A DNA stretch of 64,000 bases from Grammothele lineata (Eukaryota > Basidiomycota > Agaricomycetes > Polyporales > Polyporaceae). The stretch lies in contig NDFF03000367.1 of assembly GCA_002150815.3 (NCBI GenBank), positions 124,001 through 188,000 on the forward strand, in the 5' to 3' direction. Shown here one piece after another: positions 34,611-46,190 of the stretch (position 1 is its first letter; every line of letters starts with the position of its first letter). The position numbers were made by a program, and so were the translations under genes. A model generated the notes under the pieces. It was not told where the DNA came from. It made no database searches and saw only the letters and a program-made list of their open reading frames with translations.

Positions 34611-35487
34611 TACAGTATTCTCAGTGGGCTATGCCCACCGGGAAAGGACAGAGAGACGCAACAGTTCAACAAGTCGCACTGGGAGCAAACCTTAAATCGG
34701 AGTCTCGTCTACCGATGTGGACGAGTGATTCGCAAAAGGTATCTCATTTAGGCACTCTGGGCCCCGCCCGGGGGATTTCCATAGGATGGCGCTCTGCCAG
34801 TTTTTCGACGTGTCGAACAATACGTTCAGTTGCGAGCTTTGAAAGTGTACACATAGTGCTGAAGCTGAGACATGCCTTGTCTATTGCTTATAGTTTGATC
34901 GTTAGGAGCCAATCTTTAAGTTTAGCGTTGGCCTCAGGAGAAGCAATGACCTTTGTCTTGACTTTAGTGATCATGCGTAAGCAACCTGAGCGCAATGAGA
35001 AGTTAGTATAGGATGATGGAGACTTTGGAAAGACGCGTGGAGGCCACCGTGGACCTCAGTGAACGATGGAAACCTCGACATCGCTCGCGGTGGAACACTC
35101 CGCCATAGCCGTTCCGGTTTCGTCCATTTTGAAGCACACCAGTTCGTTCTTCCTACACCCCATCAATGTCTGAAACTCACTCTGCGAAGCCTAGAAGCCC
35201 AAGGTCGCCCCAGTCCGACACGCTATGGATCTTACCACCAACTTTAACGCTAGATCTGTTCCTACGGCCTCTAGTCGACGCCAAAGCATTTTAACAGCAG
35301 CCAGAGCATCGTCTTCCAGAGTTCGCTAGGCCAATCTCGCGCTCCAAATGTCTTTCGTCACACCATTCCCACTGCGACGTGCCGGTCACCAAATCATCCA
35401 TTCTATGGAATACTGCTCATCGACACCGTCTTCGCTTGGACGTGCCTCGCTGGCAGCGAAAGTGAGTTGTACTCTTGCCTGGGGCTG
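34611..35487. other. No supported gene
   Basis: Weak plus frames such as SETHSAKPRSPRSPQSDTLW at 35167 stop early and cannot be extended. Nothing else seen. Confidence 0.35.
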
Positions 35488-35855
35488 CTATAGCTCCACC
35501 TCCAATACAGCTCGTCCGAACGAAAAGCCCCGGAAGCCGTGATACATATGGTCTCTCGAGTTGAAATGTGTCGCCTGGTCAACTAGATCCTGCGTGCAAT
35601 GGTTCAGTTCGTTTTGAATGTCGTGAGGGATTAAGTAGGATTCCTGGTACGCTTGTCTGTGGGATATGTTCGTCAGACAAACTCGCGTCGACCGCGTCAC
35701 ACAGTTCCCTCATGATGACTCTCGACCATTTCACGACGATAGGATGCTCTCCGTATCTATCTCGTCGCAGTCCATTCATCGCAATCATCACCTTGCTGTC
35801 TTTCGGCGAAGAAACACTATCTCGTAGTGTGTTGGGTAAACGTCATTCTCCCATT
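35488..35855 (-). pseudogene. 3' fragment of an unknown gene
   Basis: A minus frame from about 35855 reads RDSVSSPKDSKVMIAMNG to VKWSRVIMREL. A 46-bp GTGTGA...CACAG intron (phase 2) joins it to QAYQESYLIPHDIQNELNHC, ending RGFSFGRAVLEVEL and a stop at 35488. Upstream the frame hits TGA with no start, so only a fragment remains. Helical, hydrophilic; family not recognised. Confidence 0.4.
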
Positions 35856-36414
35856 GCTATGCCAGATCAAATAGACCGTCAAGGTCCAGATAATGTGCGC
35901 GGGTCTCCTATGATTGTCTAGTCTAGCATATAAATATGTGTGATCATTATGTACTTGATGTTAGGCTATGATCTGGCGTGCTTAGAGCTTGAATGGCCAT
36001 GAACAGTTCAAGAGGACATGCAAGCAAGTAGACACCATATTGTCAAGTTTGGCCCATCAGTTATGCGCAGTAACAGTCTGCCTGCACGTTGTTTTGATTC
36101 TTTTCAGTGCCCTATGGCAAGTGCTGACGCTGGGGGTCTACTCTGTCTATGTCAGCTCAAACGTTTTAGGATGCGTTTAAGACACCTGTTGGAAGCCGGT
36201 TGAACTCTGGTTCTCTACCCTCGTGACCGTAGGCTTTTTATATTCAGCTCTGACTGCCCGGATGTGTATGGGGATGGTGAGTTGATATTACAACATACTG
36301 TAGTACGGAGAACAGAGTTATTCAGGTGCCTATTATGAAAAACCTGATTGAAACGTGTCAACCTAGGTGTCCTGTAACGGAGGGTCGGATTGACGGGGCA
36401 CTAGTGACGAGAGC
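35856..36414. other. Intergenic, nothing recognised
   Basis: AT-richer spacer with short frames only. Confidence 0.45.
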
Positions 36415-37349
36415 CTAGTGCATAGGGCGAGGACCAAGCAGGGCCTCGAGGGATTTATCGGTATTCTCTCCCTCTTCTTTGAGGATACGGGAAAAGTACT
36501 TGAAATTGGGCCTGTTGGCATCAACTAGGCCAAAGCTGTCAGTGCCGACATATCTATGACGATCTAAGCGTGCTCGTACCCATCAGCTCAAAAGCGGCAC
36601 CCTCACTGGTGATGACTTGCGCGCCAGCTTGACGCATCCGGGCCAGCGCGATAGGAACCTCCAGAGGTCTAGTGCTAGAAACGCCATCGGCCAGAACGTG
36701 CACATCGTATCCTAGGCGTAGGAGATCGAGGGCTGACTGCTGGATACATACATGGGCCTAGAGGGCAACTGCCTCAGGACTCCACTGGAGGAGGGAGGCG
36801 GACGTCGCACCTCAATTTCGAAAAGAACGACGGACTTGAAGTTGTGCTTCTCAAGAAGCGCTGTCACAGGGGGAATCACCATGGAGAACGCAGTCTTCTC
36901 GAACGTCCCGAGATGCAAACTCTCGAGCGGGGCCGTATTGAGCTCGGGCACTGTGCTTCCGAGAGCTAGGGGAGGAAAAGCCTGCGCCCAGTTCATTGAT
37001 GAGGCCGTGATAGCGTTCGGCGCATGCACGAACGACCCGTACCTCGGGGATTCTACTCTGTGAATAGAACCGGGACCTCGAGCACCTGTGAGAGGGAGAC
37101 ATGTGGTGACCGGGGTGATCGCGTGTACGGCGGACAAGGGCGCTGACTTTAGCAAGCTTGAGCATCTTGCTGCCGGTGGCGACGACATGGTCGAACCCAC
37201 GGACGAGCGTGCCTGATGATGGGATGTTGGCATGATGAGATGGGAACAGCGGAGATGGGGAGCGGCCGGACGCACGCACGGAAGCGGGTCTGGAGGTCGC
37301 ACGCGAAGAAGACGGTGCGGCCGGGGACGAGCTTGACGACGGAGGCCAT
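36415..37349 (-). pseudogene. Isochorismatase-family hydrolase gene with one nonsense codon
   Basis: Member of the cysteine-hydrolase (isochorismatase-like, ISOC1/2-type) family. On the minus strand: MASVVKLVPGRTVFFACDLQ carrying the N-terminal catalytic Asp; RGFDHVVATGSKMLKLAK; VLEVPVLFTE-stop-NPR; ALGSTVPELN; GTFEKTAFSM; SVVLFEIEAHVCIQQSALDL with the catalytic Cys; LGYDVHVLADGVSS; MRQAGAQVITSEGAAFELM; FKYFSRILKEE; stop at 36417-36415. Introns fit in phase. The stop TAG at 37055-37053 replaces the conserved Gln of TEQNPR (CAG to TAG). Glu in FEIE replaces the usual Gly (GGN to GAA). The rest is intact, so inactivation looks recent. Confidence 0.85.
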
Positions 37350-37958
37350 GGTGGAGGCGAGTGTGGTGGTTTGCGGGACACGGGCGTCGAGGACTGTACC
37401 GAGGACGGGCACTGGCAGTCACGCAGAACGGGAATCAGACGGCCGAATTTGATGAGACGACGCCGACCGTTGCGGCCCGTGCCCGCGCGTCTGGCGGTCC
37501 GGCGGCGGCGGCGAGGTGCGAGTTGGGCTCAGCACGCCTTGTACGTCGGCGGAGGGCCCAAGAGAGAGGCCAGGGCGTTCCTGTTTCGAGCGGGATGGCG
37601 GCGGCGCGATGGGCGGCCATGGCCCAGAGAGGCAAACGTTGACAGACGCTGGCAGCCTACGCTGGCAGACGGCGCTGTCAGCGACGCTGTCAGACGTCCA
37701 GGGCAAACCGTCTCCCGAACTCGGAGTGGACGCCGGCGAGCACGCAGTGGGAGGCCGCTGTTTGCCGGTGGGAGTATCTCAAGTCGTCGAACCAACCTCG
37801 CTCTCCCCCAGCGTTGGCTTGCCATCTCATCCCCCGCCGGGTCCTCCGACTCTCCCTGGCTTCTTGCCGTGGTCCTGCCTCTCTTTTCGACGCTCACACT
37901 CCGTTCCGGAACAGTCTCTCCTTTTGTATAACCCACAAAACCCACAAATATCTCTATC
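37350..37958. other. Divergent intergenic region
   Basis: GC-rich 609 bp between the starts of the minus-strand isochorismatase-like gene and the plus-strand gene at 37959. The long open frames on both strands have overlapping composition and are probably chance in GC-rich DNA. Contains both promoters. Confidence 0.4.
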
Positions 37959-38310
37959 ATGGACCACGACTCTCACTTCCAGGCCCGCGTCGACGCCGAA
38001 CGGATGAGGGTGCGTACCGACGCCAATCTTTCTCTTACCCGACTCACCTCTGCCTCGTGCTCATTCGCTCCCTCTCAGATGAGTTCTTTCACGTTTGGCA
38101 AACCTATCTCGCCCGCTGGCGCGAGCCCGCCCCCGCCTCGCCATTCACGCTCCCACTCTCGCAACGGTTCAGTCTCCATGTCTCTTTCTCTCCCCAGCAC
38201 AATCTCGCACTTCGAGATCCGATCTAGGTGGGCAAATTCAAGTTCGAGCCTCTCAGTTACTCTGCATTTGACATTACTACTAACTCTTGCATGTCGAGTG
38301 TTCTAAGTGT
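37959..38310 (+). CDS. 5' end of a truncated gene, Ser-rich N-terminus
   Basis: Exon 37959-38009 (MDHDSHFQARVDAERMR) joins in phase over a 69-bp intron to MSSFTFGKPISPAGASPPPP, then an Arg/Ser-rich stretch and SVSMSLSLPSTISHFEIRS. After about 38226 the sequence loses protein character and runs into the GGACCGG island at 38405. The expected downstream exons are absent, so I infer truncation by rearrangement or repeat insertion. No domain; family not identified. Confidence 0.45.
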
Positions 38311-38404
38311 ACACCTTCAGGCTGAAACTATTCTATACACACGTACATATTGCCTAATCATGTATTTTAGAGGCTATAACTCAAGGCAAGCCTTTGATTT
38401 CCGC

Positions 38405-38640
38405 GTAATGTTTTGTGGACCGGTGAGGGACCGGTCCTGCGCTGGTTCGGACCGGTCATGACTGGACCGCAAGCAGGACCGGTCCTGACCTCGGACCGGA
38501 CCGCGGTCCTGAGCGGTCCTGGTCCTGCAGCGGTCCCGGTCCCGGTCCTGCCACGGGGGATCGGTCCTGTCCTGATCCTCGGTCCCGGTCCTCGGATTTC
38601 TGCCTCAGGACCGGACCAGGACCGGACCCTTAAATCCTAA
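38405..38640. repeat. GGACCGG word-cluster island, largest copy
   Basis: About 235 bp made almost wholly of GGACCGG, CCGGTCC, GGTCCTG and GGACC words in both orientations with 1-10 bp spacers. Same word as 7060-7235 and 49913-49997. Confidence 0.8.
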
Positions 38641-38649
38641 CCCTGAATC

Positions 38650-39015
38650 CCTATCCATGAGCCTTAAGCTTTCAATTGTTTTTTCGAAAGATCGGGGATA
38701 GTGGCTTCCCCAATGTCCTCGCTGAATCGGCTGCTTGAGAGCCCGGCGCCATATGAGGTAATCATAGGAGGTAAAATCCATGCCCGGCATGTTGTCAGTG
38801 GTACTGATTATAGCTGGGATTGAGTCAGGTTGCGCAGGCCGATTGGGGCTTGGTTCAGGAAGTGTTGGGCGAGAGAAGTACACAATGATATGCAGGAAGT
38901 GTGGAACCAGTGGAGGCATCTGTCACACCAACGGAGAATCTCTTCTTCGGGATACCAAAAACCACCATTTAAGCATTTGCTGCCTGTGCAGAGGCCAACA
39001 TACGCGGCCTAAAAT
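38650..39015 (-). pseudogene. BAH/PHD-family gene fragment
   Basis: Minus-strand sequence near 39000-38900 reads CTGSKCLNGGFWYPEEEILR then WCDRCLHWFHTSC, a PHD-like finger. About 38800-38670 in another frame reads DFTSYDYLIWRRALKQPIQR then RSFEKTIESLRLMDRDSG. Both align with the gene at 46191-47504 (DYTTHDYSIWKRLLKQPIQR). The frame change between them, the missing BAH part and the missing C-terminal CxxC show a degenerate partial paralog. Confidence 0.7.
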
Positions 39016-39268
39016 GGAGTCTTATTGACCGATCACACATACGAAGGGAATGGTACGTACGGAGATCATCGAAATTCCCATATTACACGCATGTGCGGCG
39101 ACGAGAATCCCCTTACGAGTGTACAAGGTTGATTCATCGATGAGTGGAAGATCCAGGGCATTTGGATTGAAGAACACGATGGGAACAATGCGAGTGACAG
39201 AATTTGCGTAGTCAACGGTGTCTGCAGTGGAAGCAGCAAGTTCCCTAGAGCCCATATTGTCGACCACT

Positions 39269-39485
39269 CATCAGGACGGGCTTTCGGTTCCATCGCTGCC
39301 ATATGGAACCCGCTGGAGCCACGGAGCGATGGAAACTCGCGTCTCCGTCTGGAGACCGAAGGTTCTCGACATAGCCGGATGGAGCGGGCCGTCTCCATCC
39401 GGAGCGCCCGCCTCCAGCTGGACAAGCCGGTTTCCATCCAGCTTTCAGGTTTCCATCCAGCGCCGTATGGAAAGCAGTACAGCCG
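39269..39485 (+). repeat. CATCAGG-terminated repeat, GGATGG/TCCATC-rich type
   Basis: Begins CATCAGGACGGGC and continues with ATGGAAAC, CTCCATCC and GGAGAC words, ending near CAGCGCCGTATGGAAAG. The final words are shared with 10495-10662. Confidence 0.65.
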
Positions 39486-40654
39486 AGGCAGCGGCTACTA
39501 TAGTGAGCCTGTGTAGGTACCGGTGTGCTGCCAAACCGGCCCAGCCAACGGGCACGCAGCACGAGTCCGCTGGGTCCTGGTCCACAGCGAAGGGGAGGAA
39601 GAGAGAGGAGAGGAGGAAGGAGGAAGGAGAGGGTGAGTGTGGCAATGCGTGAGTCAAATGTGAGATACTAGAACGTGAGCTGAGCTAGCATTGGGCTGGC
39701 AATAATTACAAGTTTAACTCTTCGTCGCGAGGTCCAACTCAGCGCGGCCAGAACGTCAATTCCGCTAGGTGTAGGCAATGAACATGGAGGCTGCAATGGC
39801 TGGGGACCGAATCGACCCCGCACGTTCTCGCCCTCCCTCCTACGGGAACCGCTCGCGCACGCGCCGCGCGGCTGACTGTCGCTCCTCGTCCTTGGGCCGA
39901 GGCTGCTCGTCGCCACCCGACGTAACCCAGTGCGTCACACCGCCGCCTGACCCGCTCTGGGCCCCGAGAGAAGCCCGCAGCGCTGGCGGTGAGGGATCGT
40001 CGTCCGGCAGGGGGCGCGGCGCGACGGACGTTGGCCGCGCCAACGTTTCGCGGCGCAAGGGCGTGTCGTAAGGAGGAGGTGAGGCAGAACTCAAATCTGG
40101 CCAGAGCACAGACGTACCCACCGCCATTCGTCGAGGACACCCTGCAACTCATTCGCGCACGGGAAATAACAACTCGAGTGATCGCAGATGCCGCCGCGGC
40201 CCAAACCGCGGGCACAATGTGGCATGCTGTCGGGATGTTGGGCTTGCCGATTGGGGTGTGCCCCCGGGGTGCGCGGGTCGCTGCGCTCGATCGCGGGCAC
40301 ACCAGCGCCCCTGCATGCACGGGTGTACACGATACCGGGACCAGCGGGGGTGTGTCGTCGATCACGAAGGTTAGGTCCCAGCGTGCACTGGCATGCGCTA
40401 GAGGTAGGTATTATGTATCAGCACCAAGGACAACCTCAACCATTTACTCTGAAACATTACAGAGAGGACACAACCTGTCTCTGCTCACTGGCAGGCGTCT
40501 TCGAAGGCCCACAGAACCAATTGAGCATGAGTACCTCCTTGCCAACCAGCCGGCAGTCACGTACCTCATATACAACAGCGGCCAGTTGGGCACGTATCGT
40601 TTATGGAGGTCTCGGCTCTGCGCGGCCACGCAAGGAGCCTGGCGCTCCACGTGA
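39486..40654. other. No firm gene; GA-rich tract and ambiguous frames
   Basis: A purine tract (GGAGGAAG words) lies at 39585-39640. Overlapping frames of about 200 codons occur on both strands at 39739-40654; the minus version reads TFVIDDTPPLVPVS and AAASAITRVVISRARMS, protein-like but without a domain or a splice chain. Cannot be called. Confidence 0.3.
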
Positions 40655-40659
40655 TACCA

Positions 40660-40877
40660 TCCAGAGGTTCGCGTCTCCAGATGGAGGCCGCTGCGCTGGA
40701 TGGAAACTCGCGATCCAGACGGTGCTGGATGGAACACAAGGTTCCACCGAGATCGCGAGCTTTCCATTCGGATCGGGCGCCTCAGTTTCACACGCGACGG
40801 AACCGGCGTCTCTGTTTGGACAGCGCCAGAGCCACGGAGAACTTGTCTCCGTACGGATCCCGGAGCCCTTCCTGATG
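40660..40877 (-). repeat. CATCAGG-terminated repeat, GGATGG/GTTCC-rich type, inverted copy
   Basis: Ends CCCGGAGCCCTTCCTGATG, the complement of the shared terminus, and matches 6842-7036 in inverted orientation. Confidence 0.75.
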
Positions 40878-40959
40878 CTATGTCGTAGAAGTTCTTGGTT
40901 TGCCCCTGGTGGGCATGCTCCTTAAGCTCATCTCGTGTATAATACCACTTGACGCGTAG

Positions 40960-41515
40960 AAGCTGTTTTATGTCAAATATACATCAGACTTTCTTCGCAT
41001 ATCAGGCCGTACAGGGAAATCCCTTACATCCCCATGGTCTGCATGCCTACGCAAGTCGTACGCATTGCCATACCACTCCAATGATCCTAAACGCGCATCG
41101 TCCCGCATGTTTCCGCTTTGGATAAAGACAAGACTGTATGAACGGTAGCATAGAAACATTACATCATAGCGAGGCGCCGTATGAGTGATAGGGAGCATCG
41201 CGCCGGAGTATACAACCATCGGCAGAAGGGAGCGTCGTAGTCGGAAAAAGGTATCTTAATCAACACGCAGAAAGATTTTTCCATATGGCGGAGTAACTTA
41301 CCAGTTGTTGGGGTGAATAGTAAAGCGAGGAGGGGCAAAGCTCCCGTGACGTGTCATACCACCTTTCCATGGGACAAAATTTGAGCGGGTTTGTCTTATA
41401 GATATGAGTGTGGTGCTTACCTAGCACAGATTCCACTTTTTTTCCTTCGAGATGAATTGTATCCCACACTTGGACATCTCTCAGAAAGACGGCATGCTTC
41501 ATCTTGCTCAAGAGA
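40960..41515 (-). other. Possible exon of an unknown minus-strand gene
   Basis: 41511-41422 reads SKMKHAVFLRDVQVWDTIHL then EGKKVESVL and ends at a GTAAGC donor. The next segments (to 41290, ending at GTAAGT) cannot be assigned to one frame. Fragment only. Confidence 0.3.
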
Positions 41516-42426
41516 GAGGTAGCAGCTGAAGTTTAAAAAGCCGTATACGCTTATGTATGGCAAGGCATAGGTTTTCGAGGATCCTCAGCAGTGGGTTCAA
41601 TGAATCGATCATCCGTCCAGTTGTCTACAGTGAACTGGACACAGTTGCACGCCTCTTAATTTGCAATAATCTCCGAGATCGTTGCATCATGCGGAAGTCT
41701 GTACTGATTGAATATGTGCTGTGCGCGCAGACGAAGCAACTTCCGCTTCTGCGGCCAAGGTTGAGGCACCACATCATTATCCTCCCAGGCCACCACAATA
41801 CCAGTCTGTATGCACTTGGGTGAGCCGTTGGACGCGGTTTTGGCTGTACTTGGGCGGCTGGTGCTACGTCGTAAGTAATTGTTATTGCAACAGCCTGCCC
41901 TCAATATGACGTGCGGGCAGCCCACCTTACACTGTGCCTGTGGAATAAACCAGCGGTGCTGAATTCAGCACGGCATTGTGTTTGTATCATATCGGATGCC
42001 CTCTCGCGCTGGAAACATGGATGTGCAGTGACGAGGTGGTGTCGGCCCTCCCATACTCAAATTGCTTCTCCGCGTCACTGCCCAATGCCGGGCCGGCTCC
42101 GTTGTCCTTTCCATAATCTTCAACAGTCCCGGATCACCGGTGCGAGGCACCGAGGCACTGTTCATATCGCCGTCTACCATCGGAAGCGTTGTGAGCATAC
42201 CACCCGGACGACCATTCGGCGTGCGCACCTCAGTGTAGGTAAACGCTGTCACTAACGCATTATCTCTTCAACGCTAATGCGCATGTAACCATGTAGTATC
42301 ACTTGTTCCCACATTCAATTGAGTATGAAGAATTTATGATAGGTTGATGATTGAACGATCTGATAGTTGCCCCGCCTCAGGATGAGCCAAAGCGTCAATA
42401 CCTCGCTGCGCTCTACTTGCTTAGCC
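41516..42426. other. No supported gene; upstream region of the F-box gene
   Basis: Short frames only. Contains the promoter of the gene starting at 42427. Confidence 0.45.
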
Positions 42427-44462
42427 ATGGTAGACGATATGAGATCCACTATAGATAGTGCTATCAAACGGGGGCTGAGGTGCGAATGAAAGTCTCACGG
42501 TCACAGTTGCAGCTGGACTGACAATCTTCTAGTGATGAAGACCTACGGGCTATCAAGAGTGCCCTCCTCGACACTTCTGCTACGATCACAGCAGATATAA
42601 ACAAGCAGCTTAACATGACTGTGCCAATCATTAACAAGCTTCCCGTCGAGACCCTTTTACGAATCTTCATGTTCGCTATAACGCCAGCCACCTCCTTTGG
42701 ACCAACCTTTCAGCGTGCAGGGCCCCTCCGCCCTCCGCCGAGCGCAGCTGTGGACGGCACCGCCATTTACCATCTGATGCGAGTGTCTGTCTACTGGAAG
42801 GACGTAATTTTAGACTGCCCTTTTCTCTGGAGGCGTTTCGAGCTAGGGCAGGATGCTCAGTACACAGCGTTCCTCCAGCGTGCAAAGCAAGCCCCCCTCT
42901 CTCTGTCCCTTAACGATTTCAGCTTCTGGCAACAGCCTCACATGCCTGGCGTCCTTGCCAGGATCACGCCTCTAACACCCCGAATCAGACGTCTGGACTT
43001 CATCCATCATACCTATCCTGTGATCGGTGCCACATGGAACGACTCGATATTTCGATTGGACATGCCGCAGCTCCGATGCCTCAAAGTCACGTTCATCAAG
43101 TACGGCGACTGGAGTCTCTCCGGAAACAGCATCAAAATGCTTTCCATCTTTCAACGGAACGAGTTACCACTCAGAGCCCTTGCGCTGTGTGGTGTTTGCG
43201 ACTGGCTACCGTCGAACACCTTCCCTACCCTGACTCACCTTCACCTGTCCTTCTTCCACTCCATACGCGACGACGTCTCCCTTAAGCTTCAGGACATTCT
43301 TTCCCTTCTATCTCGCACCCAGACGCTTCATTTTCTACAGCTCGAAGATATCTGGAATCCTACATCCGACTCTGAGTCTCCCGCCCATCACATCTCACTT
43401 CACCACCTCCACTCTATCTCACTCCAGAATTGTGACGCGAGTGTTCTATCCATCTTTTATCACATCGATTTGCCCTCAGACGTCGTCTTCACCACAAGGC
43501 GAACCCATCGGCTTTTGGACATGCCTGGGACTCGGTCCAGTCTGAGCACGCATGCCGCTCCGTATTCGACCCACTTCCCCGTCATGTTTTCCAACCACAC
43601 GACGACCACCGTTGATGTTTGCGTTCACCCCAGCAATTACTACATTCTTGCCCTCCATGGCGGCTCGCGCAGATGTCTGATACAGAGCGGGACCCAGTCC
43701 TCCGGCGTACTTTCCTCCAAGTCCTCCCATGTTTCCGACGACGACCAGTCGGATCCTTCTGAGGCCGTCGACAACATGGAATCACAACTAATGGATCGGG
43801 ATGGCGATGTGTTCAGCGCAGGCATCCAATGCGTCAGGAAGCTGTTGCATGCCATCGCATCCCCCGGTGAACGCGAATCGTTCTCGCATGTCACCAAATT
43901 CACATTCGATGTTGCCCCATTCGACCCCGCCGAGCTTGTCGCTGCAATCAGGCAGATGCCTTTGCTGCACGAGCTTACCGTACACATCATTCCTTTGCTG
44001 GAGACCGACGTGGATGATGCTCTGTACATCTCCCTTCCTCCATCGTTGAAGCGGTCTTCGGCGGATCTTTTGCGTATCTTCTGCATCGAGCTTGAAAATG
44101 CGATGGAAGGACTGGGGCCTCATTACCCGCTCACAAAGCTGGATCTCAAGATCAGCGGCACTTCAGTCCGCTCCTACAACGAGGATATGGATGCCGTCTT
44201 CGTGCATCTCGCCAGGGTCGCCTCAGGTTGGAAGCGTGCAGGAATGCCCTTAGGGCGACTTCGAATGCGGGTAGGGGTAGAGGGAGCGGATATTTGGTCT
44301 CGCGGCGTCCAGTCGAAGATGGAATTTTCCAGGCGTCGCTTAATGTCTCTAGGTGTCGTCAAGTCAGCGGAAGTCGTGAACACAAGCCACTTGGGTCTTG
44401 GGGAGGACATTGAGGCGAAGGAGATTTGGCATGTAGATGAGCAGAATGCGTATTGGGACTAG
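42427..44462 (+). CDS. F-box-like protein, 660 aa, intact
   Basis: The long frame from 42615 extends upstream through an in-frame segment to an acceptor at 42532. A 53-bp intron (42480-42532) joins it in phase 2 to a first exon 42427-42479 whose ATG lies in GCCATGG, an excellent start context. Residues 1-45 form a charged helical N-terminus. The F-box follows at about residues 50-105: INKLPVETLLRIFMFA, then LMRVSVYWKDVILDCPFLWR. After that come irregular leucine-rich segments (LRCLKVTFIKYG, FPTLTHLHLSFFHS, LLHELTVHIIPLLE). This architecture is that of substrate-recognition subunits of SCF ubiquitin ligases (family knowledge); the target is unknown. No stops or frameshifts. Confidence 0.82.
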
Positions 44463-46073
44463 GAATGGTGTAGCAACGATGCATGTTGAAAATATGTGAC
44501 TGCAGTCATAAACCTCTGTTAACATCGTGGTGTCACGATCCGAATCATGGCCCTTCAGTGCCAGTGTACCCAGTGCCAGCTTCGCCAAGGTGAGTGCTTC
44601 AGCAATTGTTTTGGCGAGTTAATTCTGTCTTTGAGTTCTCTTATATGTCTCTCTGCAGTAGACCAGAAATATGTATTGAATGATATACACCCCCGCACCT
44701 CTCCGCACCTCGGTGTGCTTTTAGGCGCCCGTCATTTTCCGCCCGCACCTTCCAGTATTGGTTCACTGGAACACATATGCTCCGTTCAGATGATAATGCG
44801 TGCACAGAGGCTACAGTACAATGCATTAGCGCACACTTGTAATGCCAACGGACTTTGCTTGAAAGCCTGCGCGATATGAATAAGAATTGCCATGGGTGCG
44901 GCCGCCCAACGGCCGCCGGCCAGATGTGGACCCGGGAAGCGCTGACTGATAGATGAGATTATAAGGGGCTGGTGAGGAAGTGGACGTGCCATGGAGACTT
45001 AAGTTGTCTCTTAGTGAGATCCTGCCCTTCCAGGTATGAGTTTTATCTTTGGCCAGTTAAATGGCCTATGTTACACTGGAACGTGCCCGCACCTGTATCA
45101 TGATGGTGGATGGCCGGATTCAGTACTGACGCCTTAATGGGCAATAACAATGCTCTCTCTATGCGACATTTTGATATCAGAGCAAGAGTTCTGTATGCGC
45201 GAGCAACTTGAATTTCAATGCCACGCGCGCCTTATTCAGCAACTACATACTAGGCAATGGTGCGGCACGCAGTCACCCGCACAGGCAACTCCCGCCGCGT
45301 GTGCGCTTGTCTTCACATAGCCACCCTGTGATTATAAGTACATCGCCCCAGCGTCTTAGGTGATGCCTCCCAAGGGTAACACCCTAGGAATATGCATAGC
45401 GGGATGCTTCGTGGCATTAAGGGTCATTAATCTAGGTTCAGTGTGACTGCCCTCCGGGTAGGTATATACTACTGCTGACATTTATTGGCATGCTGCCTGA
45501 TGCCCACCTGCCTTGAGCTCGTACATCGCACATTGAATTGGTTCCTGAGAGCCACTCTTCTACGTATAGGCTCAAATTCATTGTAGTCGTTCAGCTTATG
45601 TCTGCCAAAACAGAACCTGTGTCTCCAGTCTCTTCTGATGACCTGGAGGTATTATCTCCGAGCCGTTACTTCTTTTATCACATGCTGCTTGTTCTATTTG
45701 TCCAATGGAACTTTTGGATGGAGTGTCATGGTTCGTTTTAAACCCATGGCATTGGACGGGTGCATGGTCAAAGTGCTACTGTTCCTTGTCACTTTTTACT
45801 AGTTAGTAGTCATGTAGTAGCTGTATGAAGCAACCATCAACTCGCGTTAATGCACCTCACAACCCATTACTTATTGCCCCTCCCTATTTCGTAGCTTCAG
45901 TGACTCTAGAGCGAGAGGCCGATCCAAGATGATGTAAGATTCAGTCTTCATATTGCGGACGAGAAAATGCACGTCGAGCTAAGCGTTTTCTGATGGTCTA
46001 GCATGGTATTTGATGATATAAGAATAATGGTCGTGAAGCAGGGTGTGCCCTCGCACACGTGGCCTACCACAAA
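44463..46073. other. Intergenic; GTGCGGGC words
   Basis: No gene. The complement of GTGCGGG words occurs at 44689-44752 (CCGCACCT repeated) and 45083. A short frame near 45600 (MSAKTEPVSPVSSDDLE, then a GTATTA donor-like site) could be a stray first exon. Otherwise nothing. Confidence 0.4.
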
Positions 46074-46083
46074 CTATATAAAA
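46074..46083 (+). promoter_or_regulatory. TATA-like element of the BAH-PHD gene
   Basis: TATATAAAAT lies about 110 bp upstream of the ATG at 46191. Confidence 0.5.
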
Positions 46084-46190
46084 TAGCGGATGTGAATTGC
46101 CAGTGGCAGGCGTTAGCGTCCCCCCTTCCTCTCATCACCCATACTGCGCTTTCTTTTACGTGTGTGACTCGGAGCATATTTACCCTTACC

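Noticed and set aside
37371..38007. Overlapping plus frames of 160-190 codons between the divergent genes
   Set aside because: GC-rich DNA opens several frames at once; composition is Arg-rich and without domain, and the region is needed as promoter.
38615..38645. CCTTAAATCCTAACCCTGAATC as a telomere repeat
   Set aside because: Only one CCTAACCC-like unit, no tandem array, and sequence continues normally on both sides.
39739..40654. Two opposite 200-codon frames as genes
   Set aside because: Both strands are equally open and neither shows a domain or splice signals; kept only as an unresolved region.
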